DNA of 64,000 bases. Source: Geodermatophilus aquaeductus. Its GTDB lineage: Bacteria > Actinomycetota > Actinomycetes > Mycobacteriales > Geodermatophilaceae. Position numbers and translations under genes: made by a program. Position 1 is the first letter of the stretch. The number at the start of each line of letters is the position of its first letter. The stretch lies in NCBI RefSeq assembly GCF_900182545.1, contig NZ_FXTJ01000006.1:235434-299433 (forward strand), given 5' to 3'. This document shows positions 17,417 through 25,901 of this stretch, in pieces. The notes beneath the pieces were generated by a model, which was given only the letters and a program-made list of their open reading frames with translations, had not been told where the DNA came from and ran no database searches.

Positions 17417-17421
17417 ACGCA

Positions 17422-17457
17422 CGGAGGGCCGGGCGCGCGTCCGCGCCCGGCCCTCCG
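17422..17457. terminator. Two-way terminator, perfect 16-bp arms
   Basis: CGGAGGGCCGGGCGCG (17422-17437) and its exact complement (17442-17457) around a four-base loop, between the convergent hydrolase and sugar isomerase genes. Confidence 0.85.
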
Positions 17458-17483
17458 CGGTCCCCCTCCCGACGAGGCGGGGC

Positions 17484-18491
17484 CTAGTTGCCGCTGGCGA
17501 AGGCGGCGTCGAACGCGGCCGCCGGCGGGTCGAAGGCCAGCCGGCGGACGAACGCCAGCGCCTCGGGCGCGCCGACGAGGCGGTCCATGCCGGCGTCCTC
17601 CCACTCCACCGAGATCGGCCCGTCGTAGCCGATGGTGTTGAGCATCCGGAAGCAGGCCTCCCACGGGACGTCGCCGTGGCCGGTGGAGACGAAGTCCCAG
17701 CCGCGCCGCGGGTCGGCCCACGGCAGGTGCGAGCCCATCCGGCCGTTGCGGCCGTTGCCCACCTGCTTCTTCGCGTCCTTGCAGTCGACGTGGTAGATCC
17801 GGTCCTTGAAGTCCCAGATGAACGACACCGGGTCGAGGTCCTGCCACACGAAGTGCGACGGGTCCCAGTTGAGCCCGAACGCCTCGCGGTGCCCGATCGC
17901 CTCCATGGTGCGGACGGTCGTCCAGTAGTCGTAGGCGATCTCCGAGGGGTGCACCTCGTGGGCGAACCGGACGCCGACCTCGTCGAAGACGTCGAGGATC
18001 GGGTTCCAGCGGTCGGCGAAGTCGCGGTAGCCGTCCTCGATCATCGACTCGGGGACCGGCGGGAACATCGCCACGGTCTTCCAGATCTTCGACCCGGTGA
18101 ACCCGACGACGGTCGTCACGCCGAGCTTCGCCGCGGCGCGGGCGGTCGCCTTCATCTCCTCGGCGGCGCGCTGCCGCACGCCCTCGGGGTCGCCGTCGCC
18201 CCAGACCCGCGGGTGGACCATCCCGCGGTGGCGCTCGTCGATCGGGTCGTCGCAGACGGCCTGGCCGTTGAGGTGGTTGGAGATGGCGAAGACCTGCAGG
18301 CCGTACTTCTCGAGCAGCGCCTTGCGGTCGGCGACGTAGGCGTCGTCCTCCGCGGCGCGCACGACGTCGAGGTGGTCGCCCCAGCAGGCGATCTCCAGGC
18401 CGTCGTACCCCCACTCGGAGGCGAGCCGGCACACCTCCTCGAAGGGCAGGTCGGCCCACTGGCCGGTGAACAGGGTGACGGGGCGTGGCAT
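17484..18491 (-). CDS. Sugar phosphate isomerase/epimerase (xylose-isomerase-like TIM barrel)
   Basis: Protein of 335 residues in the AP-endonuclease-2/xylose-isomerase TIM barrel family. Likely metal ligands are Glu in HEVHPSE, Asp/His in NWDPSHFVW, the HVDCKD motif and a final Glu in ISVEWED. Members interconvert keto/aldo sugars or inositol-derived ketones. The ATG at 18491 has AGGA upstream. It lies 19 bases after the Gfo/Idh/MocA dehydrogenase and below the sugar ABC transporter. It probably completes a route for the imported sugar: import, oxidation, isomerisation. The identity of the sugar (inositol-like or other) is unknown. Confidence 0.9.
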   Translation of the reverse strand: MPRPVTLFTGQWADLPFEEVCRLASEWGYDGLEIACWGDHLDVVRAAEDDAYVADRKALLEKYGLQVFAISNHLNGQAVCDDPIDERHRGMVHPRVWGDGDPEGVRQRAAEEMKATARAAAKLGVTTVVGFTGSKIWKTVAMFPPVPESMIEDGYRDFADRWNPILDVFDEVGVRFAHEVHPSEIAYDYWTTVRTMEAIGHREAFGLNWDPSHFVWQDLDPVSFIWDFKDRIYHVDCKDAKKQVGNGRNGRMGSHLPWADPRRGWDFVSTGHGDVPWEACFRMLNTIGYDGPISVEWEDAGMDRLVGAPEALAFVRRLAFDPPAAAFDAAFASGN

Positions 18492-18510
18492 GAGGGAGGT
18501 CCTCTCTTCG

Positions 18511-19695
18511 TCAGGCGGGGACGACGGGGGTCCAGGTCGAGTCGGCGGCGGCGCTGCGCTCCACGGCGTCCAGGACGCGCTGGACCTGCAGTCCGTCGGC
18601 GAACGACGGCGTCGGGTCCTCGTCCTTGGCGATCGCGGTGACCAGGTCGACGACCTGGTGGGTGAACCCGTGCTCGTAGCCGAGGCCGTGCCCGGCCGGC
18701 CACCACGCGGAGACGTAGGGGTGCTCGGGCTCGGTGACGATGATGCGGCGGAAGCCGGCGCGCTCGGCGGGCTCGGTGCCGTCGAAGAACTCCAGGACGT
18801 TCATGTCCTCGAAGTCGAACGCCAGGCTGCCCTCGGACCCGTTGATCTCGATCCGGATGCCGTTCTTGCGGCCCAGCGCGAAGCGGGTGGCCTCGAAGGT
18901 GGCCACCGCCCCGCCGGAGAAGCGGCCCAGGAACACCGCCGCGTCGTCGACGGTCACCTGCCCCATGCCCTCGCCGGCGACGCCGGACAGCGACCCGGCG
19001 GCGGCCGGCAGCGGGCGCTCCTTGACGAAGGTCTCCAGCAGCGCGCTCACCCCGGTGACCGTCTCGCCGGTGATGTACTGCGTCAGGTCGACGACGTGCG
19101 CGCCGATGTCGCCGAGCGCGCCGGAGCCGGCCTTGTCCTTCTCCAGCCGCCACGACATCGGCGCCGACGGGTCGGCGATCCAGTCCTGCAGGTAGGCCGC
19201 GCGCACGTGCCGGATGCGGCCGAGCCGGCCCTCGGCCACGAGCGTGCGGGCCAGCCCGATGGCCGGGACGCGGCGGTAGGTGAAGCCCACCATCGACCGG
19301 ACCCCGCGGGTGGCGGCCCGGGCGGCGGCCTCGGCCATCGCCTCGGCCTCGGCCACGGAGTTGGCCAGCGGCTTCTCGCACAGGACGTGCTTGCCGGCCT
19401 CGAGGGCGGCGATGGCGATCTCGGCGTGGGTGTCACCGGGCGTGCACACGTCGACGAGGTCGACGTCGTCGCGCTCGACGACGCGGTGCCAGTCGGTCTC
19501 GGTCCCGGCCCAGCCGAGCTTGCCGGCGGCCTCGGCGACGCGGGCGGCGTCGCGGCCGGCGAGCACCCGCAGCTCGGGGCGCAGCGGGAGGTCGAAGAAG
19601 CGGGGGGCGGTGCGCCAGGCCTGCGAGTGCGCCGCGCCCATGAAGGCGTAGCCGATCAGGCCCACCCCGAGGGTCGGCCGGTCGGGCGAGGTCAT
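18511..19695 (-). CDS. Gfo/Idh/MocA-family NAD(P)-dependent oxidoreductase
   Basis: Protein of 394 residues. The N-terminal Rossmann domain has [18 protein letters not shown]. The EKP motif is in [11 protein letters not shown] near residue 98, and the catalytic-domain motif [13 protein letters not shown] is near 190. This is the usual family length and layout for inositol, glucose or other polyol dehydrogenases. The ATG at 19695 follows GAGGAG. It lies after the substrate-binding protein, past a strong hairpin, so it is probably expressed at a lower level than the binding protein from the same transcript. Confidence 0.92.
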   Translation of the reverse strand: MTSPDRPTLGVGLIGYAFMGAAHSQAWRTAPRFFDLPLRPELRVLAGRDAARVAEAAGKLGWAGTETDWHRVVERDDVDLVDVCTPGDTHAEIAIAALEAGKHVLCEKPLANSVAEAEAMAEAAARAATRGVRSMVGFTYRRVPAIGLARTLVAEGRLGRIRHVRAAYLQDWIADPSAPMSWRLEKDKAGSGALGDIGAHVVDLTQYITGETVTGVSALLETFVKERPLPAAAGSLSGVAGEGMGQVTVDDAAVFLGRFSGGAVATFEATRFALGRKNGIRIEINGSEGSLAFDFEDMNVLEFFDGTEPAERAGFRRIIVTEPEHPYVSAWWPAGHGLGYEHGFTHQVVDLVTAIAKDEDPTPSFADGLQVQRVLDAVERSAAADSTWTPVVPA

Positions 19696-19715
19696 CTCAG
19701 ATCTCCTCGGGGAGT

Positions 19716-19754
19716 GGAACGGGGCCGCCGGCGCTCGACCGGCGGCCCCGTTCC
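19716..19754 (-). terminator. Perfect 16-bp hairpin between binding-protein and dehydrogenase genes
   Basis: GGAACGGGGCCGCCGG (19716-19731) pairs with 19739-19754 around a seven-base loop. All neighbouring genes point leftward, so it attenuates or ends the ABC transcript before the dehydrogenase. Confidence 0.8.
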
Positions 19755-19760
19755 GGCGGA

Positions 19761-20816
19761 TCAGGACTCGAAGGCGCTGTCGATGTACTGGTCGACGTTG
19801 TCCGCGGTGACGACCGGCGCGTTCAGCACGATCTGCCGCGGGACCTCCTGCGAGGCGACGTCGGACAGGTTCTTGTCCTGCGCGACCAGGCGGGCTAGCG
19901 CGATGCCGTCGGCACCCTGGGTCGACGGGTAGATGACCGTCGCCTGCAGGACCGAGTTGCCCTCCTGGATCGCCCGCATGGCGTTGGCCGAGCCGGCGCC
20001 GCCGACCATGAAGAACTCGTCGCGGCCGGCGTTCTGGATGGCGGCCAGGACGCCGACGCCCTGGTCGTCGTCGTGGTTCCAGATGGCGTCGATCTGCGGC
20101 GCGGCCTGCAGCAGGTTCGCCGCCGCCTCCTCGCCGCCCTCGACGGTGAAGTCCGCGGCCACGCGGTTGTCGACGTTCAGGCCGCAGTCGGCCAGCGCGT
20201 CGGCGAAGCCCTGGCTGCGGTCCTGGGTCAGCGGCAGCGAGTCGATGCCGGCGATCTCGGCGACGACGGCGTCGGGGTTGTCCCCGAGCTGCTCGCAGAC
20301 GTAGGTGCCGGCCGAGACACCCATGCCGTAGTTGTCGCCCAGGATGGTGGCGCGGGCGGCGAACGGGCTGTCGAACTCGCGGTCGACGTTGATGACCGGG
20401 ATGCCGGCCTCCATCGCCTGCAGCGCGACCGGGGTCATCGCGGCACCGTCGAAGGGCAGCAGCACGATGGCGTCGACGCCGTCGTTGATGAACGTCTCCA
20501 CCTGGCTGATCTGGGTGCTGACGTCGTTGGTCCCCTCCGCGACGACCAGCTCGACGTCCTCGTACTTCTCGGCCTCGGCGCGGGCGGCCTCGGTGATGCC
20601 GGCCATCCAGCCGTGGTCGGCCGCGGGGGCCGAGAAGCCGATGGTCACGGTCTCGCCGGGCTCGTCGTTGGCGCTGGCGGCCTCGTTGGCGCCGCCGCCA
20701 CCGCCGGACTCCTCCGGGGTGTTGCTGGTGCAGCCGGCCACGAGCACGCCTGCGCTGAGCAGGGCGACCGTGGCGTAGGGCAGGCGGCGGAACGGACGCT
20801 GCCTCGTTGCAGACAT
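19761..20816 (-). CDS. Sugar ABC transporter substrate-binding lipoprotein
   Basis: Periplasmic-binding-protein-like lipoprotein of 351 residues (RbsB/inositol type). The signal peptide has the lipobox LVAGC (Cys near 29) and a Gly/Ser/Glu linker. Two alternating lobes begin at TVTIGFSAPAADHGWMAGI. Typical family segments include DAIVLLPFDG, GIPVINVDREF and AIWNHDDDQGVGVLAAI. The last is the hinge region of ribose-type receptors. The ATG at 20816 follows GAGGAGAG. It delivers a sugar to the permease and ATPase encoded upstream. Two hairpins in the gap to the permease gene may set its expression apart. Confidence 0.93.
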   Translation of the reverse strand: MSATRQRPFRRLPYATVALLSAGVLVAGCTSNTPEESGGGGGANEAASANDEPGETVTIGFSAPAADHGWMAGITEAARAEAEKYEDVELVVAEGTNDVSTQISQVETFINDGVDAIVLLPFDGAAMTPVALQAMEAGIPVINVDREFDSPFAARATILGDNYGMGVSAGTYVCEQLGDNPDAVVAEIAGIDSLPLTQDRSQGFADALADCGLNVDNRVAADFTVEGGEEAAANLLQAAPQIDAIWNHDDDQGVGVLAAIQNAGRDEFFMVGGAGSANAMRAIQEGNSVLQATVIYPSTQGADGIALARLVAQDKNLSDVASQEVPRQIVLNAPVVTADNVDQYIDSAFES

Positions 20817-20860
20817 GCTCTCTCCTCGATAGTCGCCCCCTTGTCCGGGAGCAGGACGCG

Positions 20861-20916
20861 CCACCGGACGGGAGGTCCGGTGGGTGGTGCACCCCGGCGC
20901 GCGATCGCGCGCCGGG
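20861..20916 (-). promoter_or_regulatory. Two hairpins between permease and binding-protein genes
   Basis: CCACCGGAC/GTCCGGTGG (20861-20883, five-base loop) and a perfect 24-bp palindrome centred on GATC (20893-20916). The palindrome starts four bases after the permease stop. They could stop or process the transcript, or protect an end. Confidence 0.6.
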
Positions 20917-20920
20917 TGGG

Positions 20921-22120
20921 TCAGAGGGTCTTGCCGGTGCCGGTGCCGGTGCCGGTGGCGGTCGGGCGGGTGCCGCCCGGGCCGCCCTCGGCGGTGGTGC
21001 CGCCGGACACCGAGCCGGAGGGCGAGCCGGTCACGGCCGGGCCGCCGGAGGACACCCCGGACGAGGGCCGACGGCGGAAGTTGAGGCCGCCGGTGGCCAG
21101 CTGCTGCTGCAGCATGACGGCGAGGATGATGATCACGCCGCGGGCGACGGCCTGGGCCGAGCTCGACAGGTTGTTGAGCGTGAAGACGTTGCCCAGCGTG
21201 GTGAAGATCAGGACGCCGAGGACGGTGCCGACGATCGTGCCGCGTCCGCCGATGAGCAGCGTGCCGCCGATGACCACCGCGGCGATCGCGTCGAGCTCGT
21301 AGAGACCGCCGTGCGTCGAGCTGCCGGTCGTCGTCCGCGCCATGATCATCACGGCCGCGATGCCGCAGGTGATGCCGGAGAGCACGTAGAGCTTGACCGT
21401 GTGCCGCTGCACCCGGATGCCGGCCAGCCGGGCGGCCTCGGCGTTGCCGCCGACGGCGAAGGTGCGCCGGCCGAAGGTGGTGCGGTTGAGCAGCACCCAC
21501 CCGGCGACGGCGACCAGCGCGAAGATCAGCACCAGCGTCGGGACGCCGAGGACGTCGCCGGAGAAGAAGGCCAGGAAGTCGCTGTCCCGGACGATCTGCG
21601 TCCGGCGGTTGGCGATGATCTCGGCCAGGCCACGGGCGGCGGCGAGCATCGCCAGGGTGGCGATGAAGGCGGCGAGCTTGCCGTAGGCGATGACCACGCC
21701 GTTGACCAGGCCGGCCACCGCACCCACCACCAGCGCGGTGAACACCATGACGATCCAGTGGACGTCCTCGGCCAGCTGCTGGGTGGCCAGCGTGGTCGCC
21801 CACACCGACGCCAGCGCGACCAGCGCGCCCACCGACAGGTCGATGCCACCGCCGATGATCACGAAGGTCATGCCGATGCTGACGACGCCGATGACCGAGG
21901 CCAGCCGCAGGATGGTCAGGATGTTGTCGACGTCGGCGAACCGGTCGCCGGCGGTGTAGATGCCGACGGCGCACAGGATCACGAGCGCGACGACCAGGCC
22001 GAGGTTGCGGCCCACCGGCCCGGCCATGAAGGAGCCGCCGGAGCCCCTCTGGCGGCCGGCGTCGGACTTCCCCGTCCCCGTCGTCAGCGTGGTGCTGCCG
22101 CCGCTGGTGCTGCTGCTCAT
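20921..22120 (-). CDS. Sugar ABC transporter permease
   Basis: Membrane protein of 399 residues of the RbsC/branched permease family with eight to ten hydrophobic helices. Family segments are GGGIDLSVGALVALASV near residue 90, NGVVIAYGKLAAFIATLAML near 145, and the cytoplasmic loop GGNAEAARLAGIRV near 230 that meets the ATPase. The last 45 residues are a Gly/Thr/Ser tail ending in repeated GTGTG encoded by a hexamer repeat (20935-20960), which is unusual for this family. The ATG overlaps the ATPase stop codon (ATGA). Confidence 0.92.
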   Translation of the reverse strand: MSSSTSGGSTTLTTGTGKSDAGRQRGSGGSFMAGPVGRNLGLVVALVILCAVGIYTAGDRFADVDNILTILRLASVIGVVSIGMTFVIIGGGIDLSVGALVALASVWATTLATQQLAEDVHWIVMVFTALVVGAVAGLVNGVVIAYGKLAAFIATLAMLAAARGLAEIIANRRTQIVRDSDFLAFFSGDVLGVPTLVLIFALVAVAGWVLLNRTTFGRRTFAVGGNAEAARLAGIRVQRHTVKLYVLSGITCGIAAVMIMARTTTGSSTHGGLYELDAIAAVVIGGTLLIGGRGTIVGTVLGVLIFTTLGNVFTLNNLSSSAQAVARGVIIILAVMLQQQLATGGLNFRRRPSSGVSSGGPAVTGSPSGSVSGGTTAEGGPGGTRPTATGTGTGTGKTL

Positions 22121-23703
22121 GCCACGGTCCCTTCGTGCTGGGCCTTCTCGAGGTGTGTCGTGTCGTGCAGGACCGGGCCCTGGCCGTGGGTGGTCGTCCC
22201 CTGCATCACCAGGTCGAGCACGCGGTGCTCGTCGAGTGCGTCGGCCGGCTCCTGGGCCAGCACCCGTCCCTCCGCGATCACGAGGACGCGGTCGGCTAGC
22301 CCCAGCACCTCGGGGATCTCGCTGGAGACGACGACGACGGCGACACCGCGGTCGGCGAGGTCGCGCACCAGCGCGTAGATCTCCGAGCGGGCGCCGACGT
22401 CGACGCCGCGGGTGGGCTCGTCGAGGAGCAGCACCTTGCAGTCGCGCAGCAGCCAGCGGGCCAGGACGACCTTCTGCTGGTTGCCGCCGGAGAGGGTGCG
22501 CACCTCGCGGGTCTCGTCGGCGGGCCGCACGTCGAGGGAGCGGACCTGCTCGCGCGCGGCGGCCCGCTCGGCGGCGCCGGACAGCAGGCCACCCTTGGCG
22601 AAGCGGGCCAGGCTGGAGATGGTGATGTTGCGGGCCACGGACTCGCCGAGCAGCAGCGCCTGGCTCTTGCGCTCCTCGGGCGCGAGGCCCACGCCGGCCG
22701 CGACCGCGGCGCCGACGTCGCCGCGCCGCAGCGCGCGCCCGTCGACCCGGACCACGCCGCCGGTGGCCCGGCGGGCGCCGTAGATCGTCTCGAGGATCTC
22801 CGAGCGGCCGGAGCCCACGAGCCCGGCCAGTCCGACGATCTCGCCGGGCCGGACGGCGAAGGACACGCCGCCGAAGGTGCCGTAGAGCCCGAGGTCCTCG
22901 ACCTCGAGCAGCGGCTCCTGGGTGGCGGACACCGGCTGGCGGCGCTCGGGGAAGACGTACTCGATGGTGCGGCCGGTCATCAGCGTGATGACCTCGCGGG
23001 TCGGCGTCTCCCGCGCGGGGAGCCCGGTGGCGACCGTGCGGCCGTCCTTGAGGACGGTGATGCGGTCGCCGATCTCGCGGATCTCCTCGAGCCGGTGGGA
23101 GATGTAGACGATCGCGACGCCCTCGGCGGTGAGGTCGCGGATGACGGTGAAGAGGCGCTGGACCTCCTCGTTGTCGAGGACCGCGGAGGGCTCGTCCATG
23201 ATGATCAGCCGCGCGTCCTGCGACAGCGCCCGCGCGATGCTGACCATCTGCTGCGAGGCCGCCGACAGCGAGCCCAGCTCGGCACCCGGCCGGATCTCGG
23301 GGTGGCCGAGCCGGGTCAGCAGCGCGGCGGCCCGCCGGTTGATCTCGCCGGGGAAGGTGAGCCCGAAACGGGACTGCTCCCGGCCGAGGAAGACGTTGTC
23401 GGCCACGGTCAGGCCGGAGACGAGGTCGAGCTCCTGGTAGATCGTGGCGATCCCCAGGGACAGCGCGGACTGCGGGTCGTGCAGCCGGACCGGCTCGCCG
23501 CGCCAGGTGATCGTGCCCTCGTCCGGCTGGTGCGCACCGGCGAGGACCTTGATCAGGGTCGACTTGCCGGCGCCGTTCTGGCCGAGGAGGCAGTGGACCT
23601 CCCCCGCGCGGACGTCGAGGTCGACGCCGCCGAGCGCCCGGACACCCGGGAACGTCTTGACGATGCCGTGCATCTCCAGGAGAGGCGGTTCGGTCGGGCG
23701 CAT
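22117..23703 (-). CDS. Sugar ABC transporter ATP-binding protein (two ATPase domains)
   Basis: Protein of 528 residues with two fused nucleotide-binding domains, as in RbsA/MglA. The first has Walker A GQNGAGKST, a weak signature (SLSAASQQMVS) and Walker B LIIMDEPSAVLD. The second has the degenerate Walker A GLVGSGRSE usual in this family, the signature LSGGNQQKVVLARWL and Walker B VLLLDEPTRGVD. It is the first gene of the leftward sugar operon. It has a good TTGACC-N17-TATGGT promoter upstream and overlaps the permease start by four bases. Confidence 0.95.
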   Translation of the reverse strand: MRPTEPPLLEMHGIVKTFPGVRALGGVDLDVRAGEVHCLLGQNGAGKSTLIKVLAGAHQPDEGTITWRGEPVRLHDPQSALSLGIATIYQELDLVSGLTVADNVFLGREQSRFGLTFPGEINRRAAALLTRLGHPEIRPGAELGSLSAASQQMVSIARALSQDARLIIMDEPSAVLDNEEVQRLFTVIRDLTAEGVAIVYISHRLEEIREIGDRITVLKDGRTVATGLPARETPTREVITLMTGRTIEYVFPERRQPVSATQEPLLEVEDLGLYGTFGGVSFAVRPGEIVGLAGLVGSGRSEILETIYGARRATGGVVRVDGRALRRGDVGAAVAAGVGLAPEERKSQALLLGESVARNITISSLARFAKGGLLSGAAERAAAREQVRSLDVRPADETREVRTLSGGNQQKVVLARWLLRDCKVLLLDEPTRGVDVGARSEIYALVRDLADRGVAVVVVSSEIPEVLGLADRVLVIAEGRVLAQEPADALDEHRVLDLVMQGTTTHGQGPVLHDTTHLEKAQHEGTVA

Positions 23704-23730
23704 GGCCTCACCTCGGACTTCTGCTCAACG

Positions 23731-23784
23731 CTGACCATTAGTCTGTGCAGGCGTGACCATATGAACGGAGTCACAGGGGGTCAA
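23731..23784 (-). promoter_or_regulatory. Promoter and operator candidate of the sugar ABC operon
   Basis: Read leftward, TTGACC (23784-23779), a 17-bp spacer and TATGGT (23761-23756) form a near-consensus sigma-70-type promoter. The heptamer ATGGTCA occurs twice (complement of TGACCAT at 23754-23760 and 23732-23738), 22 bp apart. One copy overlaps the -10 and one lies just past the expected start of transcription. The divergent ROK regulator is the likely binder. Confidence 0.7.
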
Positions 23785-23911
23785 GGGTCCGTGAGCGGTG
23801 TCACCGAACCGAGACCTGGCGGGGTGACCCCGGCGGCAGAAATGGCCATTCCTGACGCGGTCCTCCGGACCGCACCGCGGCCAGGGGCGTCCCCGGCTGC
23901 GCCGAGCCGGT

Positions 23912-25078
23912 TCAGCGGGCGAGGGCCTGGTGGACCGAGTCCTCGTCGAGGTAGCCCTGGATGGCCATGAGCGCGGCACCCACCCGGCCGGAGAGGTCCG
24001 GGGCGTCGCTGACGGTGATCTCCAGCGCGCGGGCGGCCAGCGGCATCGAGCGGCCGTAGACCGCCTCCCGGATGCCGGCCAGCAGCGGCGCGCCGGCGGC
24101 GGCGACCCCGCCGGTCATCACGATCCGGTGCGGGTTGAAGAAGTTGACCAGCGCCGCCAGCACCGTGCCGATCGTCCGGCCGGCCCGACGGACGAGCTCC
24201 AGCGCCGGCCCGTCGCCCTGCGCGGCCAGCTCGATGACCTGCCGCGTGCTGGTCACCGGCAGCCCCGCCTCGAGGGCGTCGCGCAGCAACGCTCCGCCGC
24301 CGGCCAGCGCCTCGAGGCAGTTCTCGTTGCCGCACCGGCAGAGCACGGTGCGGCCGTCCGGCGTCGGCACGTGGATGTGCCCGATGTCGCCGGCGCTGCC
24401 CTGGGCGCCGCGGTAGACCTCGCCGTCGACGATGACCCCGCAGCCGATGCCGGTGCCCACCTTGACGACCAGCACGTCCTGCGCCGAGCCCTCGACACCC
24501 ATCTCGCCGAGCGCCATCACGTTGACGTCGTTGTCGACGAACACCGGGCAGCCGTAGCGGCCGAACGCGCTCGGGATCGGGTGGTCGTGCCAGCCCGGCA
24601 TGATCGGCGGGTGCGACGGCCGGCCGGTCGAGAACTCCACCGGCCCCGGCACGCCCACCCCGACGGCCCAGACGTCGGCCGGGGTCAGCCCCGCCTCGGC
24701 GAGCGCCTTCTGCGCCAGCCGGTCGACCTCGGCGAGCACCACGTCGGGGCCGTCGGCGATGTCGATCGGGTGGCCGACGGTGGCGAGGATCTGCGCAGAC
24801 AGGTCGGTGACGGCGACGTCGGCGCTGGTGACCCCGAGGTCGACGGCGAGCACGCAGCCGGCGCCGCTGTTGAACCGCAGCAGGGTCGGCGGGCGCCCCC
24901 CGGTGCTGCCGCCGCGGCCGCCCTCCTGCAGCAGCCCCGAGGCGATGAGCTCGTCCACGCGGGCACTGACGGTGTTGCGCGAGGCCCCGGTCAGCGCCAC
25001 CAGTTCGGCCCGGCTCCGCGCGCGGCCGGTGCGCACGTGGTGCAGCAGTGCGCCGGCCGAGGCGGAGGTGGAGGCCAT
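23912..25078 (-). CDS. ROK-family transcriptional regulator / sugar kinase-like protein
   Basis: Protein of 388 residues. The N-terminal winged helix (about 8-60) includes LVALTGASRNTVSARVDELIASGLL. A ROK sugar-kinase-like domain follows with the phosphate loop VLAVDLGVTSADVAV near 76. The catalytic-like VFVDNDVNVMALGE comes near 180, and the zinc motif CRCGNENCLE near 244. The DNA-binding head argues for a repressor of sugar genes rather than an enzyme. It lies upstream of the sugar ABC operon and is transcribed in the same direction, with the operon promoter in the 208-bp gap. It probably responds to the imported sugar or its phosphate. Confidence 0.93.
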   Translation of the reverse strand: MASTSASAGALLHHVRTGRARSRAELVALTGASRNTVSARVDELIASGLLQEGGRGGSTGGRPPTLLRFNSGAGCVLAVDLGVTSADVAVTDLSAQILATVGHPIDIADGPDVVLAEVDRLAQKALAEAGLTPADVWAVGVGVPGPVEFSTGRPSHPPIMPGWHDHPIPSAFGRYGCPVFVDNDVNVMALGEMGVEGSAQDVLVVKVGTGIGCGVIVDGEVYRGAQGSAGDIGHIHVPTPDGRTVLCRCGNENCLEALAGGGALLRDALEAGLPVTSTRQVIELAAQGDGPALELVRRAGRTIGTVLAALVNFFNPHRIVMTGGVAAAGAPLLAGIREAVYGRSMPLAARALEITVSDAPDLSGRVGAALMAIQGYLDEDSVHQALAR

Positions 25079-25082
25079 GCGG

Positions 25083-25772
25083 TCATGGTGACACGCCGGA
25101 GGCGCATCCCCCCTCCTCCGCGACCGCCCCTCGTGCGACGGCCGCCCGCAGGACGGCGGCGACGGCGTCCGGGTGGGTCTGCACGGTCATGTGCGCCGCG
25201 CCGGGCACCTCGACCACCTCCCCCGCCGGCGCCGCGTCGGCCACGGCGGCGGCCCAGTCGGCCCGGCAGAGCCGGTCGCGGGTGCCGCGGACGACGGTCA
25301 CCGGGACGCCGACGGCACGCAGCCGGGCGTCGATGCGGTCGGGGGCGGCGACCCGCCACAGCGCCCGCATCGCCCGCGGACCGGTGGTCAGCCACTGGGC
25401 CACGATCAGCGGCACCTGCCACCACGGCTCGCGCACCGCCGTCTGCAGCCACCACCCGGCCAGCCGGGACGGCGCGCGCAGCCGTGGATCGGTCGACGGG
25501 CCGAGCAGGACGACGCCGGCCACCCGCGGGTCGACGGCGGCCGCGGCCACCACCTGGCAGCCCTGCGAGTGGCCGGCCAGCACGACCGGACCGGGCCCGA
25601 GCCGGCCGCGCAGCCGGGCGGCGAGGTCGTCGATGGACGGCACAGGTGCAGACCGCCCCATCCCGGGTAGGAGGACGACGTCGGCGGCCACCCGCCGGCG
25701 CAGCCGCCTGGACGAGCGCGCGTCCAGCCCCAGGCCCGGGACCAGCACGAGCCGGGGGATGAGGACGGGCAC
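25083..25772 (-). CDS. Alpha/beta-fold hydrolase
   Basis: Small hydrolase of about 229 residues. The oxyanion loop is LVLVPGLGLD, the nucleophile Ser is in AGHSQGCQV, the Asp is in RGTRDRLC and the His is in GAAHMTVQTHP. The fold matches carboxylesterase-type alpha/beta hydrolases. A longer frame begins at GTG 25814. I prefer GTG 25772 because the fold starts there and TACAAC seven bases upstream fits a leaderless -10. The distinction is weak. It lies just upstream of the ROK gene on the same strand (four-base gap), so it may be co-transcribed with it. Confidence 0.8.
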   Translation of the reverse strand: MPVLIPRLVLVPGLGLDARSSRRLRRRVAADVVLLPGMGRSAPVPSIDDLAARLRGRLGPGPVVLAGHSQGCQVVAAAAVDPRVAGVVLLGPSTDPRLRAPSRLAGWWLQTAVREPWWQVPLIVAQWLTTGPRAMRALWRVAAPDRIDARLRAVGVPVTVVRGTRDRLCRADWAAAVADAAPAGEVVEVPGAAHMTVQTHPDAVAAVLRAAVARGAVAEEGGCASGVSP

Positions 25773-25901
25773 CGGCCTGGTTGTACCGGGCAGGAACGGA
25801 CACCGCGAGCCCACGGGCGGACGGCGGCCGTGACGGGTCTCACGTCCCCGACCGGCCCGCCGGGCGACAGCGGAGCCCCCGACGGGAGAGGATCAGTCAT
25901 C

